From an uncultured Lachnospiraceae bacterium (GTDB lineage: Bacteria; Bacillota; Clostridia; Lachnospirales; Lachnospiraceae), in NCBI GenBank assembly GCA_905233695.1, contig CAJODN010000007.1, forward strand, positions 1-64,000: a stretch of 64,000 nucleotides of DNA. The letters run 5' to 3'. The translations under genes were made by a program, and so were the position numbers. The notes under the pieces are model-generated. The model was given only the letters and a program-made list of their open reading frames with translations, had not been told where the DNA came from and made no database searches. This document shows positions 1 to 10,128 of the stretch, piece after piece (the stretch's first letter is position 1; every line of letters begins with the position of its first letter).

Positions 1-50
1 GCGCGCGGTTAGGGACCACGAGGTCGCAGGTTCGAGCCCTGTCATTCCGA
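1..50 (+). tRNA. tRNA-Pro(AGG), 3' part only (5' part outside window)
   Basis: Anticodon loop TTAGGGA (anticodon AGG), variable loop AGGTC, T-arm GCAGG-TTCGAGC-CCTGT, acceptor 3' strand CATTCCG plus discriminator A; no encoded CCA. Confidence 0.8.
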
Positions 51-55
51 TTAAC

Positions 56-143
56 GCAGTATGCTTGCGAAGCAAGGGTACTGCACGACGAGCCCTTTCC
101 GACGAAGTCGGAACCAAAATGGGCGAGTCTCCTTGTGAGACTC
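56..143 (+). other. Run of three hairpins between tRNA-Pro and pyrB
   Basis: 56-84 GCAGTA..CTTGC-GAA-GCAAG..TACTGC; 97-113 TTCCGAC-GAA-GTCGGAA; 125-143 GAGTCTC-CTTGT-GAGACTC. Confidence 0.6.
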
Positions 144-154
144 ATTGTGAATGC

Positions 155-183
155 AAGACTTGACGAAAGCTCAAGTCTTTTTT
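155..183 (+). terminator. Intrinsic terminator or attenuator upstream of pyrB
   Basis: AAGACTTGA-CGAAAGC-TCAAGTCTT followed by a T run. Confidence 0.75.
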
Positions 184-211
184 CATAGTATCATTAATAA
201 GGAGAATACTT

Positions 212-1126
212 ATGCGACATCTTATGAGTCCCATGGACTTTACCGTTGAAGAATTGGAAGAGCTTATGGATCTTGCCAACGATATCGAAGCTAATCCCGA
301 GAAGTATAGTGAGGCCTGCAAGGGTAAGAAGCTTGCAACCTGCTTCTATGAGCCCAGCACAAGAACCAGGCTTTCATTTGAATCGGCGATGCTTAATCTC
401 GGTGGAAATGTTATAGGCTTCGCCAGTGCTGATTCAAGTTCGGCGTCCAAGGGTGAGTCGGTGTCCGATACGGTTCGTGTAATATCCTGCTATGCGGATA
501 TATGCGCCATGAGACATCCCAAGGAAGGTGCGCCGCTTGTGGCTTCCAAGAAGTCACGTATTCCCGTAATCAATGCCGGCGACGGTGGTCATCAGCATCC
601 CACCCAGACGCTTACTGATCTTCTTACAATAAGATCATTAAATGGTAAGATTGGCAACATGACAATCGGTCTCTGCGGTGATCTTAAGTTCGGTCGAACG
701 GTTCACTCGCTTATTAACGCACTGGTTAGATACGACAATATCAAGTTCATCCTAATTTCTCCGGGTGAGCTTCGCGTACCAAGTTACATAAGAGAAGACG
801 TACTTAAGAAGAATAATATCGAATTCGAAGAGGTTGAGAGACTTGAAGATGCTATGCCGGATCTTGATATACTCTATATGACAAGGGTTCAGAGAGAGCG
901 TTTCTTCAATGAAGAAGAATATTTACGAATGAAGGATTATTATATCTTGGACGGTCAGAAGATGACACTTGCCAAGGATGATATGCTTGTCCTTCATCCG
1001 CTTCCCAGGGTTAATGAGATATCGGTTGAGGTTGATGATGACGAGAGAGCTGCGTATTTCAAGCAGGCACAGTACGGCGTATATATCAGGATGGCACTTA
1101 TATTGACACTGCTTGAACTGAATTAG
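212..1126 (+). CDS. pyrB: Aspartate carbamoyltransferase catalytic subunit
   Basis: [38 protein letters not shown] motifs; 304 aa. Confidence 0.97.
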   Translation: MRHLMSPMDFTVEELEELMDLANDIEANPEKYSEACKGKKLATCFYEPSTRTRLSFESAMLNLGGNVIGFASADSSSASKGESVSDTVRVISCYADICAMRHPKEGAPLVASKKSRIPVINAGDGGHQHPTQTLTDLLTIRSLNGKIGNMTIGLCGDLKFGRTVHSLINALVRYDNIKFILISPGELRVPSYIREDVLKKNNIEFEEVERLEDAMPDLDILYMTRVQRERFFNEEEYLRMKDYYILDGQKMTLAKDDMLVLHPLPRVNEISVEVDDDERAAYFKQAQYGVYIRMALILTLLELN

Positions 1127-1206
1127 ATATGTCCGATTAATGGGACACCATAGGGAGAGCGCGGAATTGTTTCTTTATGTATAATGTGATATTGGGAGGA
1201 AAGCAT

Positions 1207-1647
1207 ATGCTTAACATCAGTGGAATTCATGAAGGTTATGTACTTGATCATATAAGAGCCGGCAAGGCCATGAAGCTTTATAATTATCTTCATCTCGACG
1301 AATTCGACGGAACGGTCGCAATGATTATGAATGTTGAGAGCTCTAAGATGGGGCGTAAGGATATAATTAAGATTGAAGGGCCTCTTGATACAATCGACCT
1401 TGATATATTAGGATATTTTGACCATACCATTACGGTAAATGTTATTCATAAAGATAAGATTGTAGACAAGAAGATACTTCGTTTGCCGAAGAAGATAACT
1501 AACGTTATTAAGTGCAAGAATCCGAGATGCATAACGAGTATCGAACAAGGCCTTGACCACGTATTCGTTCTTGCCGATGAGAAGAAGAAATTATACAGAT
1601 GCCAATATTGTGAAGAGAAGTATTCTAAGAAGAGCGAACGGGGGTAG
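1207..1647 (+). CDS. pyrI: Aspartate carbamoyltransferase regulatory subunit
   Basis: MLNISGI.EGYVLDHI..GKAMKLYNYL and CKNPRCIT...CQYCEE zinc motif; internal ATG at 1207 preceded by GGGAGGA. Confidence 0.93.
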   Translation: MLNISGIHEGYVLDHIRAGKAMKLYNYLHLDEFDGTVAMIMNVESSKMGRKDIIKIEGPLDTIDLDILGYFDHTITVNVIHKDKIVDKKILRLPKKITNVIKCKNPRCITSIEQGLDHVFVLADEKKKLYRCQYCEEKYSKKSERG

Positions 1648-1649
1648 CA

Positions 1650-3251
1650 ATGAATTTGATCACTTCTTTAGACAAGCTTTTAAGTAAGTTTGAATATGAG
1701 GTTTTAAAAGGTGAGTTAAACGGCGATATTACCGAGCTTCTTACTGATACGAGGAAGGTGTCGGAGGGCTCGCTTTTCGTATGTATTAAGGGTGTTAACT
1801 ATGATCCTCACGAACATATAGATGAGATAGCGAATAATGGTGCTAAGGTAATAGTTGTAGAGAAGGGTGTAATTGATTCTAAGAATATTTCCCTTGAAAA
1901 TGTTAAGAGTACAACTGTAGTCGCGGCAAATGACACAAGGTCGGCGCTTGGATATATTGCTGCGGAATACTTTGATCATCCTGCCGACAAGATGAAGATA
2001 ATCGGAGTTACCGGAACAAAGGGTAAGACCACCACGACCTATATGGTAAAGTCGGTATTAGAGAGCGCCGGTCTTAAGGTTGGTCTTATCGGAACGATTG
2101 AGATTGTATATGAAGGAACACAGATTAATTCCGTTAACACCACGCCTGATTCAATGGTGATAGAAGAGCAGTTTGCGAGGATGGTTGACGTCGGATGTGA
2201 CGCCTGCGTTATGGAGGTTTCCTCTCAGGCAATGCTTCTCCACAGGGTGGACGGCTTTACATTTGAGATAGGGATTTTTACCAACATTTCCCCGGATCAT
2301 ATCGGACCGAATGAGCACGACAGTTTCGAGGATTACCTCTATTGCAAGAGCTTGCTCTTTACGAAGTGCAGGTATGCAATAATTAACGGTGATGATGAGC
2401 ATGCATCGTACATTCTTAATGCTTGTAAATGTGATAGCCTAACTTATGGTCTAAACGAGGCATGCGACCTTCAGGCATACGACATTAATCTTGTTAACGA
2501 CAGCGGACTTCTCGGTGTCACATATAGGGTTAAGGGTGAGCTTTTAATGGATGTTCGTGTTAACATGCCGGGTACATTCAGCGTATATAATTCCATGTGT
2601 GCCATAGCGATTTGCAATCGTCTTGGTGTAAATGCAGATGTGATTAAAAAGGCTATAGAAAGTGCCAAGGTTAAGGGCAGAATTGAGATGCTTGACGTGC
2701 CGGGTAACTACACGCTTATGATTGATTATGCGCACAATGCAATGAGTCTTAAGGCGCTACTTATAAGCCTTCGGGAATATAATCCCAAGCGTCTTGTGGC
2801 ACTTTTCGGATGCGGTGGTAACAGGGCTAAGGGCAGAAGGTACGCCATGGGTTCCGTGTCGGCAAGGTTTGCTGACTTTACGATTATTACTTCCGATAAT
2901 CCAAGAGACGAAGAGCCTGATATGATTATTAAGGATATTATTGCGGGTTATGCTCTCGGCCTTCAGGGTAAGGAAGCGGAAGACATAGATGACCTTTCCG
3001 AAGAGGAGGTTAACACCCTCATAGACGGCATGGACCATACCAAGGATAAATACATTATGATAGCCGACAGAATCGAAGCCATAAGGTATATTATGAATAA
3101 TTTTGAAGAGGGAGATCTTGTTGTTCTTGCGGGCAAAGGTCACGAGGATTATCAGATTATTAAGGGTAAGAAGAACCACCTTGATGAGCGCGAGGTGGTC
3201 GCAGATATTGCAGATGAAATAATAAGCCGTCAGGGGAGGCGTGATAAGTAA
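1650..3251 (+). CDS. murE: UDP-N-acetylmuramyl-tripeptide synthetase (MurE)
   Basis: GVTGTKGKTTTTYMV, DYAHNAMSL, SDNPRDEEP and GKGHEDYQ motifs. Confidence 0.93.
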   Translation: MNLITSLDKLLSKFEYEVLKGELNGDITELLTDTRKVSEGSLFVCIKGVNYDPHEHIDEIANNGAKVIVVEKGVIDSKNISLENVKSTTVVAANDTRSALGYIAAEYFDHPADKMKIIGVTGTKGKTTTTYMVKSVLESAGLKVGLIGTIEIVYEGTQINSVNTTPDSMVIEEQFARMVDVGCDACVMEVSSQAMLLHRVDGFTFEIGIFTNISPDHIGPNEHDSFEDYLYCKSLLFTKCRYAIINGDDEHASYILNACKCDSLTYGLNEACDLQAYDINLVNDSGLLGVTYRVKGELLMDVRVNMPGTFSVYNSMCAIAICNRLGVNADVIKKAIESAKVKGRIEMLDVPGNYTLMIDYAHNAMSLKALLISLREYNPKRLVALFGCGGNRAKGRRYAMGSVSARFADFTIITSDNPRDEEPDMIIKDIIAGYALGLQGKEAEDIDDLSEEEVNTLIDGMDHTKDKYIMIADRIEAIRYIMNNFEEGDLVVLAGKGHEDYQIIKGKKNHLDEREVVADIADEIISRQGRRDK

Positions 3252-5483
3252 GTGTTGTATTGTAATGTAGTTGTTGATATATCGATTGACAGACTTGATA
3301 AGACATTTCAATATAAGATTCCCTCATCTCTGGAAAGTGTTCTTATGGAAGGCATGCAGGTAATAGCACCCTTCGGCAAAGGCAACCGTAAGATTACGGG
3401 GTATGTAATGGACATCACCGACACCCCTGAGTTCGACCCTGCTAAGACAAAGGAAATTATTAAGATAGTCGACGATGCAACAAGCATCGATAATCAACTT
3501 ATTATGCTGGCGGGTTGGATGAAGCGTAATTTTGGCTCCACGATGAACCAGGCTCTTAAGACGGTAATCCCCATTAAGAAGAAGAGTAATCCTAAGCAGA
3601 AGAAAACAGTTGTCTTAGCACTTGATGAGCAGTCACTTTCAGACGAGTATGCGTCTCTTATGGCAAGAACCAATCATTCGGTGGCGAAGGAGAGACTGTT
3701 TAAGGCGCTTATGGAAGACGATGAGATTCCATGGGATGTAATAACGAAGAAGCTTAATATAGGTTCTAATATAATTCGGGATTTTGAGAAAAACGGCTTT
3801 GTTACTGTGAGGACGGAGAGTACATATCGAAATCCCGTATCACATTTACACGGAAGAGAAAAACGTCTTGAATTAAATGACGACCAGAAAAGAATCGTAG
3901 GGAGGTTCAAAAACGACTATGATGTCGGCACTCGTGATACATATCTAATATTCGGCGTAACGGGCTCCGGTAAGACTCTATGTTATCTCGAGATGATAGA
4001 GCATGTGTTAAATGCAGGGAAGGAAGCGATTGTTCTTATCCCCGAGATAGCACTTACATATCAGACTGTTATGCGTTTCTATAAGCGCTTCGGCGATAAG
4101 GTATCCATTCTTAATTCGAGGATGAGTACGGCCGAGAGATACGATCAGTTCGAGCGTGCAAGATGCGGAGATATTAAGATTATTGTGGGGCCGCGTTCGG
4201 CACTTTTTACACCATTTCCGAATCTTGGTCTTATCGTAATCGACGAAGAACATGAGTCTTCATATAAGTCGGATAACGTTCCGAAATACCATGCCGTTCC
4301 CACTGCAATTGAGAGAGCGAGGCTCTCGGGGGCATCGGTGGTACTCGGCTCTGCGACGCCAAGTATTGACAGCTTCATGAAAGCTAAGTCCGGGGAGTAT
4401 ACAATGTTAAAGCTTCCCGGTCGCGCCAACGAAAGCGAGATGGCATCATGTGAGATTGTCGATATGAGAACGGAGCTTAGACGCGGTAACGCCTCCATTA
4501 TAAGTAACAGACTTCGCGAACTTATTCATGATAGGCTCTCTAAGAAGGAGCAGGTAATGCTTTTTCTTAACAGGCGCGGGATGCTTGGTTGCATAAGCTG
4601 TCGTGAGTGTGGACACACCCTTAAATGTCCTCACTGTGACGTGTCTCTGAGTCTTCATCGCGACGATAAGATGCACTGCCATTACTGCGGATATATTACT
4701 TCAAAACCTTCTGTGTGTCCCGAGTGCGGTTCGAAAGCAATCGGCGGCTTCAGTATCGGAACAGAGAAGGTTGAAGAAATCGTTGCCAAGGAATTCGAAG
4801 GTGCAAGAGTTCTTCGAATGGATATGGATACCACCAAAGGTAAAGCCGGTCACGAAGAAATCTTATCGAAGTTCGCAAATAAGGAAGCTGACATTCTTGT
4901 CGGAACACAGATGATTGTTAAGGGTCACGACTTTCCCAATGTGACGCTTGTCGGTGCTCTGGCCGCAGATATGTCTCTTAATGTGCCGGACTATACAAGT
5001 TCGGAAAGGACATTTCAACTATTAACACAGGCGATTGGTCGCGCGGGGCGTGGTGAGAAATCGGGAACTGCCGTAATACAGACGTATAATCCCGAACACT
5101 TCAGCATCATAGAATCGAGAAGTCAAGACTACGAAGCCTTCTACGATAAAGAGATTGTATATAGAAGCCTTATGCATTATCCACCTGCATCCCATATGCT
5201 TCTTCTGTCGATTCAGTCGGAGGTTGAGGCGGATGCCGAGGGACTTGCTAATGCAGTGGCAGGGGAGATCTCAGAACACTATCCGGATGTCAAGATGCTT
5301 GGTCCCACCAACGCCAACATCTACAAGATTAACGACATCTATCGGAAGACCATCTATATTAAGGACGAACGCTACGATTTCCTTGTAGGGATTAAGGACT
5401 TACTGGATAAGTTCCTCCTGGGAAATGTAAAGTACACACGAGGGCATGTCTACTTTGACTTTGATCCGATTAATGTGCAGTAG
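3252..5483 (+). CDS. priA: Primosomal protein N' (helicase PriA), TTG start
   Basis: GVTGSGKT, DEEHESSYK, zinc-binding CxxC clusters, GTQMIVKGHDFPNVTLVG, QAIGRAGRG. Confidence 0.95.
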   Translation: MLYCNVVVDISIDRLDKTFQYKIPSSLESVLMEGMQVIAPFGKGNRKITGYVMDITDTPEFDPAKTKEIIKIVDDATSIDNQLIMLAGWMKRNFGSTMNQALKTVIPIKKKSNPKQKKTVVLALDEQSLSDEYASLMARTNHSVAKERLFKALMEDDEIPWDVITKKLNIGSNIIRDFEKNGFVTVRTESTYRNPVSHLHGREKRLELNDDQKRIVGRFKNDYDVGTRDTYLIFGVTGSGKTLCYLEMIEHVLNAGKEAIVLIPEIALTYQTVMRFYKRFGDKVSILNSRMSTAERYDQFERARCGDIKIIVGPRSALFTPFPNLGLIVIDEEHESSYKSDNVPKYHAVPTAIERARLSGASVVLGSATPSIDSFMKAKSGEYTMLKLPGRANESEMASCEIVDMRTELRRGNASIISNRLRELIHDRLSKKEQVMLFLNRRGMLGCISCRECGHTLKCPHCDVSLSLHRDDKMHCHYCGYITSKPSVCPECGSKAIGGFSIGTEKVEEIVAKEFEGARVLRMDMDTTKGKAGHEEILSKFANKEADILVGTQMIVKGHDFPNVTLVGALAADMSLNVPDYTSSERTFQLLTQAIGRAGRGEKSGTAVIQTYNPEHFSIIESRSQDYEAFYDKEIVYRSLMHYPPASHMLLLSIQSEVEADAEGLANAVAGEISEHYPDVKMLGPTNANIYKINDIYRKTIYIKDERYDFLVGIKDLLDKFLLGNVKYTRGHVYFDFDPINVQ

Positions 5484-5563
5484 TGCATAGCAAGGCGTCA
5501 AGGCGTGTAATATATGACTTGACGCAAGCCAAGATATTAATTAAAGCATATAAGGAGAAAAAA

Positions 5564-6064
5564 ATGGCAATAAGACAGATAAGAGAACAAGGAGATGAAA
5601 TCCTAACGAAAAAGTGCAGAGAGGTTAAGGAAATAACCCCTCGCCTAAGGGAGTTAATAGAAGACATGATCGAGACCATGCATGACGCTGACGGTGTCGG
5701 TCTTGCGGCGCCTCAGGTAGGAGTTCTGCGCCGGATCGCAGTAGTGGACGTTGGCGAAGGCCCGATTATTCTCGTTAACCCCAAGGTCGTTCTGACAGAG
5801 GGAGAACAGACCGGTCAGGAAGGCTGCTTAAGTGTCCCCGGCAAGGCAGGAATAGTAACGAGACCTATGAAGGTTAAGGTAGAAGCATGTAACGAGAATA
5901 TGGAAAATGTTACTGTTGAAGGTGAGGAGCTTCTCGCCCGCGCCCTCGTTCATGAAATCGATCATCTTAACGGTCATATGTATACGGAGCTTGTGGAAGG
6001 CGACCTCTTCGAAGTGAAGTATGAGGAAGAAGAACCATCCGAAGATGGAGGTACTAAAGAGTAG
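5564..6064 (+). CDS. def: Peptide deformylase
   Basis: GVGLAAPQVG, EGCLSVPG, HEIDHLNG motifs; RBS AAGGAG before ATG 5564 (ORF track start at 5483 is upstream). Confidence 0.95.
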   Translation: MAIRQIREQGDEILTKKCREVKEITPRLRELIEDMIETMHDADGVGLAAPQVGVLRRIAVVDVGEGPIILVNPKVVLTEGEQTGQEGCLSVPGKAGIVTRPMKVKVEACNENMENVTVEGEELLARALVHEIDHLNGHMYTELVEGDLFEVKYEEEEPSEDGGTKE

Positions 6065-6065
6065 T

Positions 6066-7019
6066 ATGAAGATTATATTTATGGGGACTCCCGATTTCGC
6101 AACGTATATTCTTGATGAGATAGAAAGAGCCGGTCACGATATCGTGCTAATAGTAACTCAGCCCGATAAACCAAGGGGGAGAAGCGGTAAGAAAGCTCCA
6201 TCTCCCGTCAAGAGCTGGGCTATGGAACGCGAGATAGATGTATATCAACCTGCGAAGATCAGAGAGGAATCTTCAATAGAATATCTAAGGGGAATTGAGG
6301 CCGATATATGTGTCGTTGCTGCATTTGGGCAGATTCTTCCCAAGGAAATACTTGATATGCCGCCATACGGTTGTATCAATGTTCATGCATCCCTTCTTCC
6401 TAAATACAGGGGTGCTGCGCCCATACAGTGGTCTATTCTTAACGGCGATGACAAGACCGGAGTTACCATTATGCAGATGGGTGTCGGACTTGATGACGGT
6501 GATATTCTTTATACAGAAGAAGTTAAGCTTAACGGTACCGAGACAGGAGGCGAGCTTTTCGATACGCTGGCAGAAGTTGGCGGTAAAGCCTGCGTCAAGG
6601 CACTTTCGCTTATTGAGGGCGGAAGTATAAGTCCCGTTCCTCAAGACGATAGTCTTGCCACCCATGTCGGAATGATTGATAAGAAAATGGGTAAGATAGA
6701 TTGGTCAGACTCTGCCGATAGAATTGAAAGATACGTAAGAGGCCTTAATCCCTGGCCCTCTTGCTATACGACATATAAGAATAAGACTCTCAAGATATGG
6801 AAGAGTCATGTAGTGCCTAAAGCAGAGCTTCATAGCATAAGTACGGGTGACTATAACGTAGGGCAAGTATGCTTTGTCGATAAGTCGAATATTTATGTCT
6901 TGGCAGGGGACGGTACGGTCCTTGGGCTGGACGAACTTCAATTAGAGGGTAAGAAGAGAATGGATACGAAGAGTTTCCTTCTCGGTAACCCCGTACGCCT
7001 CGGGGAGGAACTGAATTAA
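6066..7019 (+). CDS. fmt: Methionyl-tRNA formyltransferase
   Basis: MKIIFMGTPDFA, NVHASLLPKYRGAAPIQWSI. Confidence 0.95.
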   Translation: MKIIFMGTPDFATYILDEIERAGHDIVLIVTQPDKPRGRSGKKAPSPVKSWAMEREIDVYQPAKIREESSIEYLRGIEADICVVAAFGQILPKEILDMPPYGCINVHASLLPKYRGAAPIQWSILNGDDKTGVTIMQMGVGLDDGDILYTEEVKLNGTETGGELFDTLAEVGGKACVKALSLIEGGSISPVPQDDSLATHVGMIDKKMGKIDWSDSADRIERYVRGLNPWPSCYTTYKNKTLKIWKSHVVPKAELHSISTGDYNVGQVCFVDKSNIYVLAGDGTVLGLDELQLEGKKRMDTKSFLLGNPVRLGEELN

Positions 7020-8323
7020 TGGCCGATGCGATTAATGTAAGAAAAGTATCATTTGATATCGTAACTAAAGTATTAAATGATGGTTATTTCCTTAATGATG
7101 CCATAACTGATACTTTCGATAAACGTGATATCAAGGATAAGCAGAAGAGAAGCTACATTTCCCGTCTTTCAAGGGGAGTGATTGAGCGCTTTCTTGAACT
7201 TGATGCAATTATTTCTACATATTCTAATACTAAGCTTTCTAAGCTTAATCCCAATATCAAAAATATATTACGACTCAGTGTATATGAATTAAAATACATG
7301 GATTCCGTGCCGGAATCTGCTACCGTAAATGAGTATGTTTTTCTTGCGGGTAAGGTTGCGCCCGTACGCCTTAAGGGCTTTGTTAACGGTATCCTAAGGA
7401 ATATGATAAGAGACAATTTCTCTAAGGTTAATCTTAAGCCGAACGAGGAGGTATCTCTTCCTAAGTGGCTCTACGATATGCTTGAAGAGGAATACGGCTT
7501 GGCTTATGATATAGGCAAATCATTTCTCGGTAAGACAAGGCTTGCTGTAAGAACGAACCTTGCCAAGTGCACTCCGACTGAACTTCAAGCGCTGCTAAGA
7601 GAAGAGGGTATCACCGCGGAGCCGATACCTGAACTCGACTACGCATTTATAATTGATAATATCGATAACCTAAGCAGCATAGAAGCCTTTAATAAGGGCT
7701 TATTCTATGTGCAGGATATAAGCTCTATGATGGTGGGAGATAAGTCCGGTGCGAGAGCAGGTGATACGGTTATTGATGTATGCGCATCTCCCGGAGGTAA
7801 GAGCCTGCATGTTGCCGAGATCATGAGTATTGCAGGTGGCACCGGTGAACCCGGTCAAGTCCTCTCTTTTGACATTTCCAAAGAAAAGGTAGCCCTTATT
7901 AACGACAACATAAAAAGGACCGGTCTTACCAACATAACCGCCGAAGTAGCCGACGCAAGGAAGAGACGAGACGACCTGGTCTGCAAAGCTGATATCGTAA
8001 TCGCCGACGTTCCCTGCTCCGGTATAGGTGTCATCGGTAAGAAACCTGATATTAAAGTCAGACTTACACCCGAGGATATTGATAACTTATCTATGCTACA
8101 ATACGAGATAGCGTCTAACGTCAAGGACTACGTTAAGCCCGGTGGCAAGCTCATCTACTCTACCTGCACAATAAGTAAGCGAGAGAACGAGGAAAACGTC
8201 AAGAAATTTTTAGAAAATAACAGTGAATTCACACTCTTAGAACAGACGGAGTATCTGCCTGACGATATTAGAGATGGATTCTTTATTGCAATACTCCTAA
8301 AGGAGGATGAGAAGTATGCTTGA
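7019..8323 (+). CDS. rsmB: 16S rRNA (cytosine-5) methyltransferase B
   Basis: NusB-like N-terminus, VIDVCASPGGKSLH, DVPCSGIGVIGKKPDI, STCTISKRENE. Confidence 0.93.
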   Translation: MADAINVRKVSFDIVTKVLNDGYFLNDAITDTFDKRDIKDKQKRSYISRLSRGVIERFLELDAIISTYSNTKLSKLNPNIKNILRLSVYELKYMDSVPESATVNEYVFLAGKVAPVRLKGFVNGILRNMIRDNFSKVNLKPNEEVSLPKWLYDMLEEEYGLAYDIGKSFLGKTRLAVRTNLAKCTPTELQALLREEGITAEPIPELDYAFIIDNIDNLSSIEAFNKGLFYVQDISSMMVGDKSGARAGDTVIDVCASPGGKSLHVAEIMSIAGGTGEPGQVLSFDISKEKVALINDNIKRTGLTNITAEVADARKRRDDLVCKADIVIADVPCSGIGVIGKKPDIKVRLTPEDIDNLSMLQYEIASNVKDYVKPGGKLIYSTCTISKRENEENVKKFLENNSEFTLLEQTEYLPDDIRDGFFIAILLKEDEKYA

Positions 8324-9365
8324 TATCAAATCATGTACTCCCGAGGAGTTAGCAGAATATATTGAATCTATAGGCGAGAAGAAATTCAGAGCCAAGCAAA
8401 TATACGAATGGATGCATGTTCATCTTGCAAGAGACTATGATGAGATGACTAACATTAAAAAGAAACTAAGAGAGACTCTGAAAGAGACTACCGAATACAC
8501 GAGTCTCGAAGTAAAGGACATGAAGGAATCCGCTATAGACGGCACAAGAAAGTACCTGTTCGCCCTATCCGACGGCAATATGATAGAATCCGTTATGATG
8601 AGGTACAGGCACGGAATAAGCGTCTGCATATCTTCTCAGGTCGGTTGCAGAATGGGGTGCAGATTCTGTGCATCCACAATAGACGGGGTTGTGAGAAGTC
8701 TTACACCGTCTGAGATGCTGGACCAGATTTATATGATATCGAGAGATACCGGTGAGAGAGTAAGTAATGTCGTTGTTATGGGAATGGGAGAGCCTCTTGA
8801 TAATTACGACAATCTCGTTAGATTCATAAGACTTCTTACGGATGAGAACGGGCTTAACATATCGGAACGAAATGTTACTGTTTCAACATGCGGAATTGTT
8901 CCGAAGATATACGATCTTATGGAAGAGGACTTTAATATTACCCTTGCACTGTCTCTTCACGCACCGACACAGGAGAAACGTGAAGAAATTATGCCTATCG
9001 CTAAGTCCTATGACATAGATACGGTAATCAGAGCCATGCGGGAATACGCAGATAATACGAAGAGACGGATAACTTACGAATACACATTGATTTCGGGTTT
9101 TAACGACAGCGAAGAAGACGCTGAGGATCTTATTAAATTGCTGGGAAGACAGCTGTGTCATGTTAATCTTATTCCCGTTAACCCTATAGTAGAAAGAAAT
9201 TATAGCGCTACAAGCGAGACATACGTCCTTAACTTTAAGAAAAAACTTGAAAAAAACGCGATAAATGTTACTATTAGAAGAGAAATGGGTCGAGATATCG
9301 ATGGTGCTTGCGGACAACTTAGACGTAAGCATACAGAAAGCGGCGCAAAGGAAGGACTATTATGA
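8316..9365 (+). CDS. rlmN: Dual-specificity RNA methyltransferase RlmN (radical SAM)
   Basis: CRFCAST radical SAM motif, VVVMGMGEPLDNYDN, NVTVSTCGIVP; RBS AAAGGAGG before ATG 8316. Confidence 0.96.
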   Translation: MLDIKSCTPEELAEYIESIGEKKFRAKQIYEWMHVHLARDYDEMTNIKKKLRETLKETTEYTSLEVKDMKESAIDGTRKYLFALSDGNMIESVMMRYRHGISVCISSQVGCRMGCRFCASTIDGVVRSLTPSEMLDQIYMISRDTGERVSNVVVMGMGEPLDNYDNLVRFIRLLTDENGLNISERNVTVSTCGIVPKIYDLMEEDFNITLALSLHAPTQEKREEIMPIAKSYDIDTVIRAMREYADNTKRRITYEYTLISGFNDSEEDAEDLIKLLGRQLCHVNLIPVNPIVERNYSATSETYVLNFKKKLEKNAINVTIRREMGRDIDGACGQLRRKHTESGAKEGLL

Positions 9366-10090
9366 GATATTACGCATTAACCGATACGGGTAAATCTCGA
9401 ACTGAAAATCAAGACTATGTCTATGCATCAGGAGACAGTGTCGGCATACTTCCCAATATCTTCATAGTTGCAGACGGAATGGGCGGACATAACGCCGGGG
9501 ACTATGCTTCAAGGATAGCGGTAACAACCGCTCTTGAGCAGATTAAAAGGTCTGACGAAAGTAAGCCCGTTGCCATTCTTAACGAAGCAATTAAGAAGGC
9601 TAACTATGTACTTTACAGGGAAGCGCAAGGCGATATAGCGAAGAAGGGAATGGGTACCACATTTGTGGCGGCGACAATAAGCGATAAGAAGCTCTATGTT
9701 GCCAATGTAGGTGACTCCAGACTTTATATTGCGAGTGGTTCGAGCATTTGCCAGATTACAAGAGACCATTCCTTAGTCCAGGAAATGCTTAGAAGCGGTA
9801 GGATGGGTTCGTTCGATCCCAAGAGGCATCCCAAGAGAAATGCCATAACAAGAGCTATCGGCGCAGAAGAAGATGTTACCATTGATTTCTTCGAGGTCGC
9901 CAATAATAACTTCGAGCAGTTTCTTCTTTGTTCTGACGGCCTTACCAATATGATTGATGATAATGAGATATTTGCACAGCTTACCGGTAATGACGATGCC
10001 AAGACGAAGGCAAGTGTACTTGTAAGTCTTGCCAACAGGAACGGCGGTCTTGATAATATCTCGGCAATAGTTGTAGAACCTTTTGAATAA
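9362..10090 (+). CDS. PP2C-family Ser/Thr protein phosphatase
   Basis: TDTGKSRTENQDYV, VADGMGGHNAGD, NVGDSRLY, CSDGLTNMI. Confidence 0.94.
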   Translation: MRYYALTDTGKSRTENQDYVYASGDSVGILPNIFIVADGMGGHNAGDYASRIAVTTALEQIKRSDESKPVAILNEAIKKANYVLYREAQGDIAKKGMGTTFVAATISDKKLYVANVGDSRLYIASGSSICQITRDHSLVQEMLRSGRMGSFDPKRHPKRNAITRAIGAEEDVTIDFFEVANNNFEQFLLCSDGLTNMIDDNEIFAQLTGNDDAKTKASVLVSLANRNGGLDNISAIVVEPFE

Positions 10091-10128
10091 GTCGTGTGAT
10101 TCACGTATAAGAAACGGAGATTATTAGT

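Noticed and set aside
2757-3311. Minus-strand 184-aa ORF opposite murE
   Set aside because: Antisense to a well-supported CDS with no recognisable domain; typical spurious ORF.
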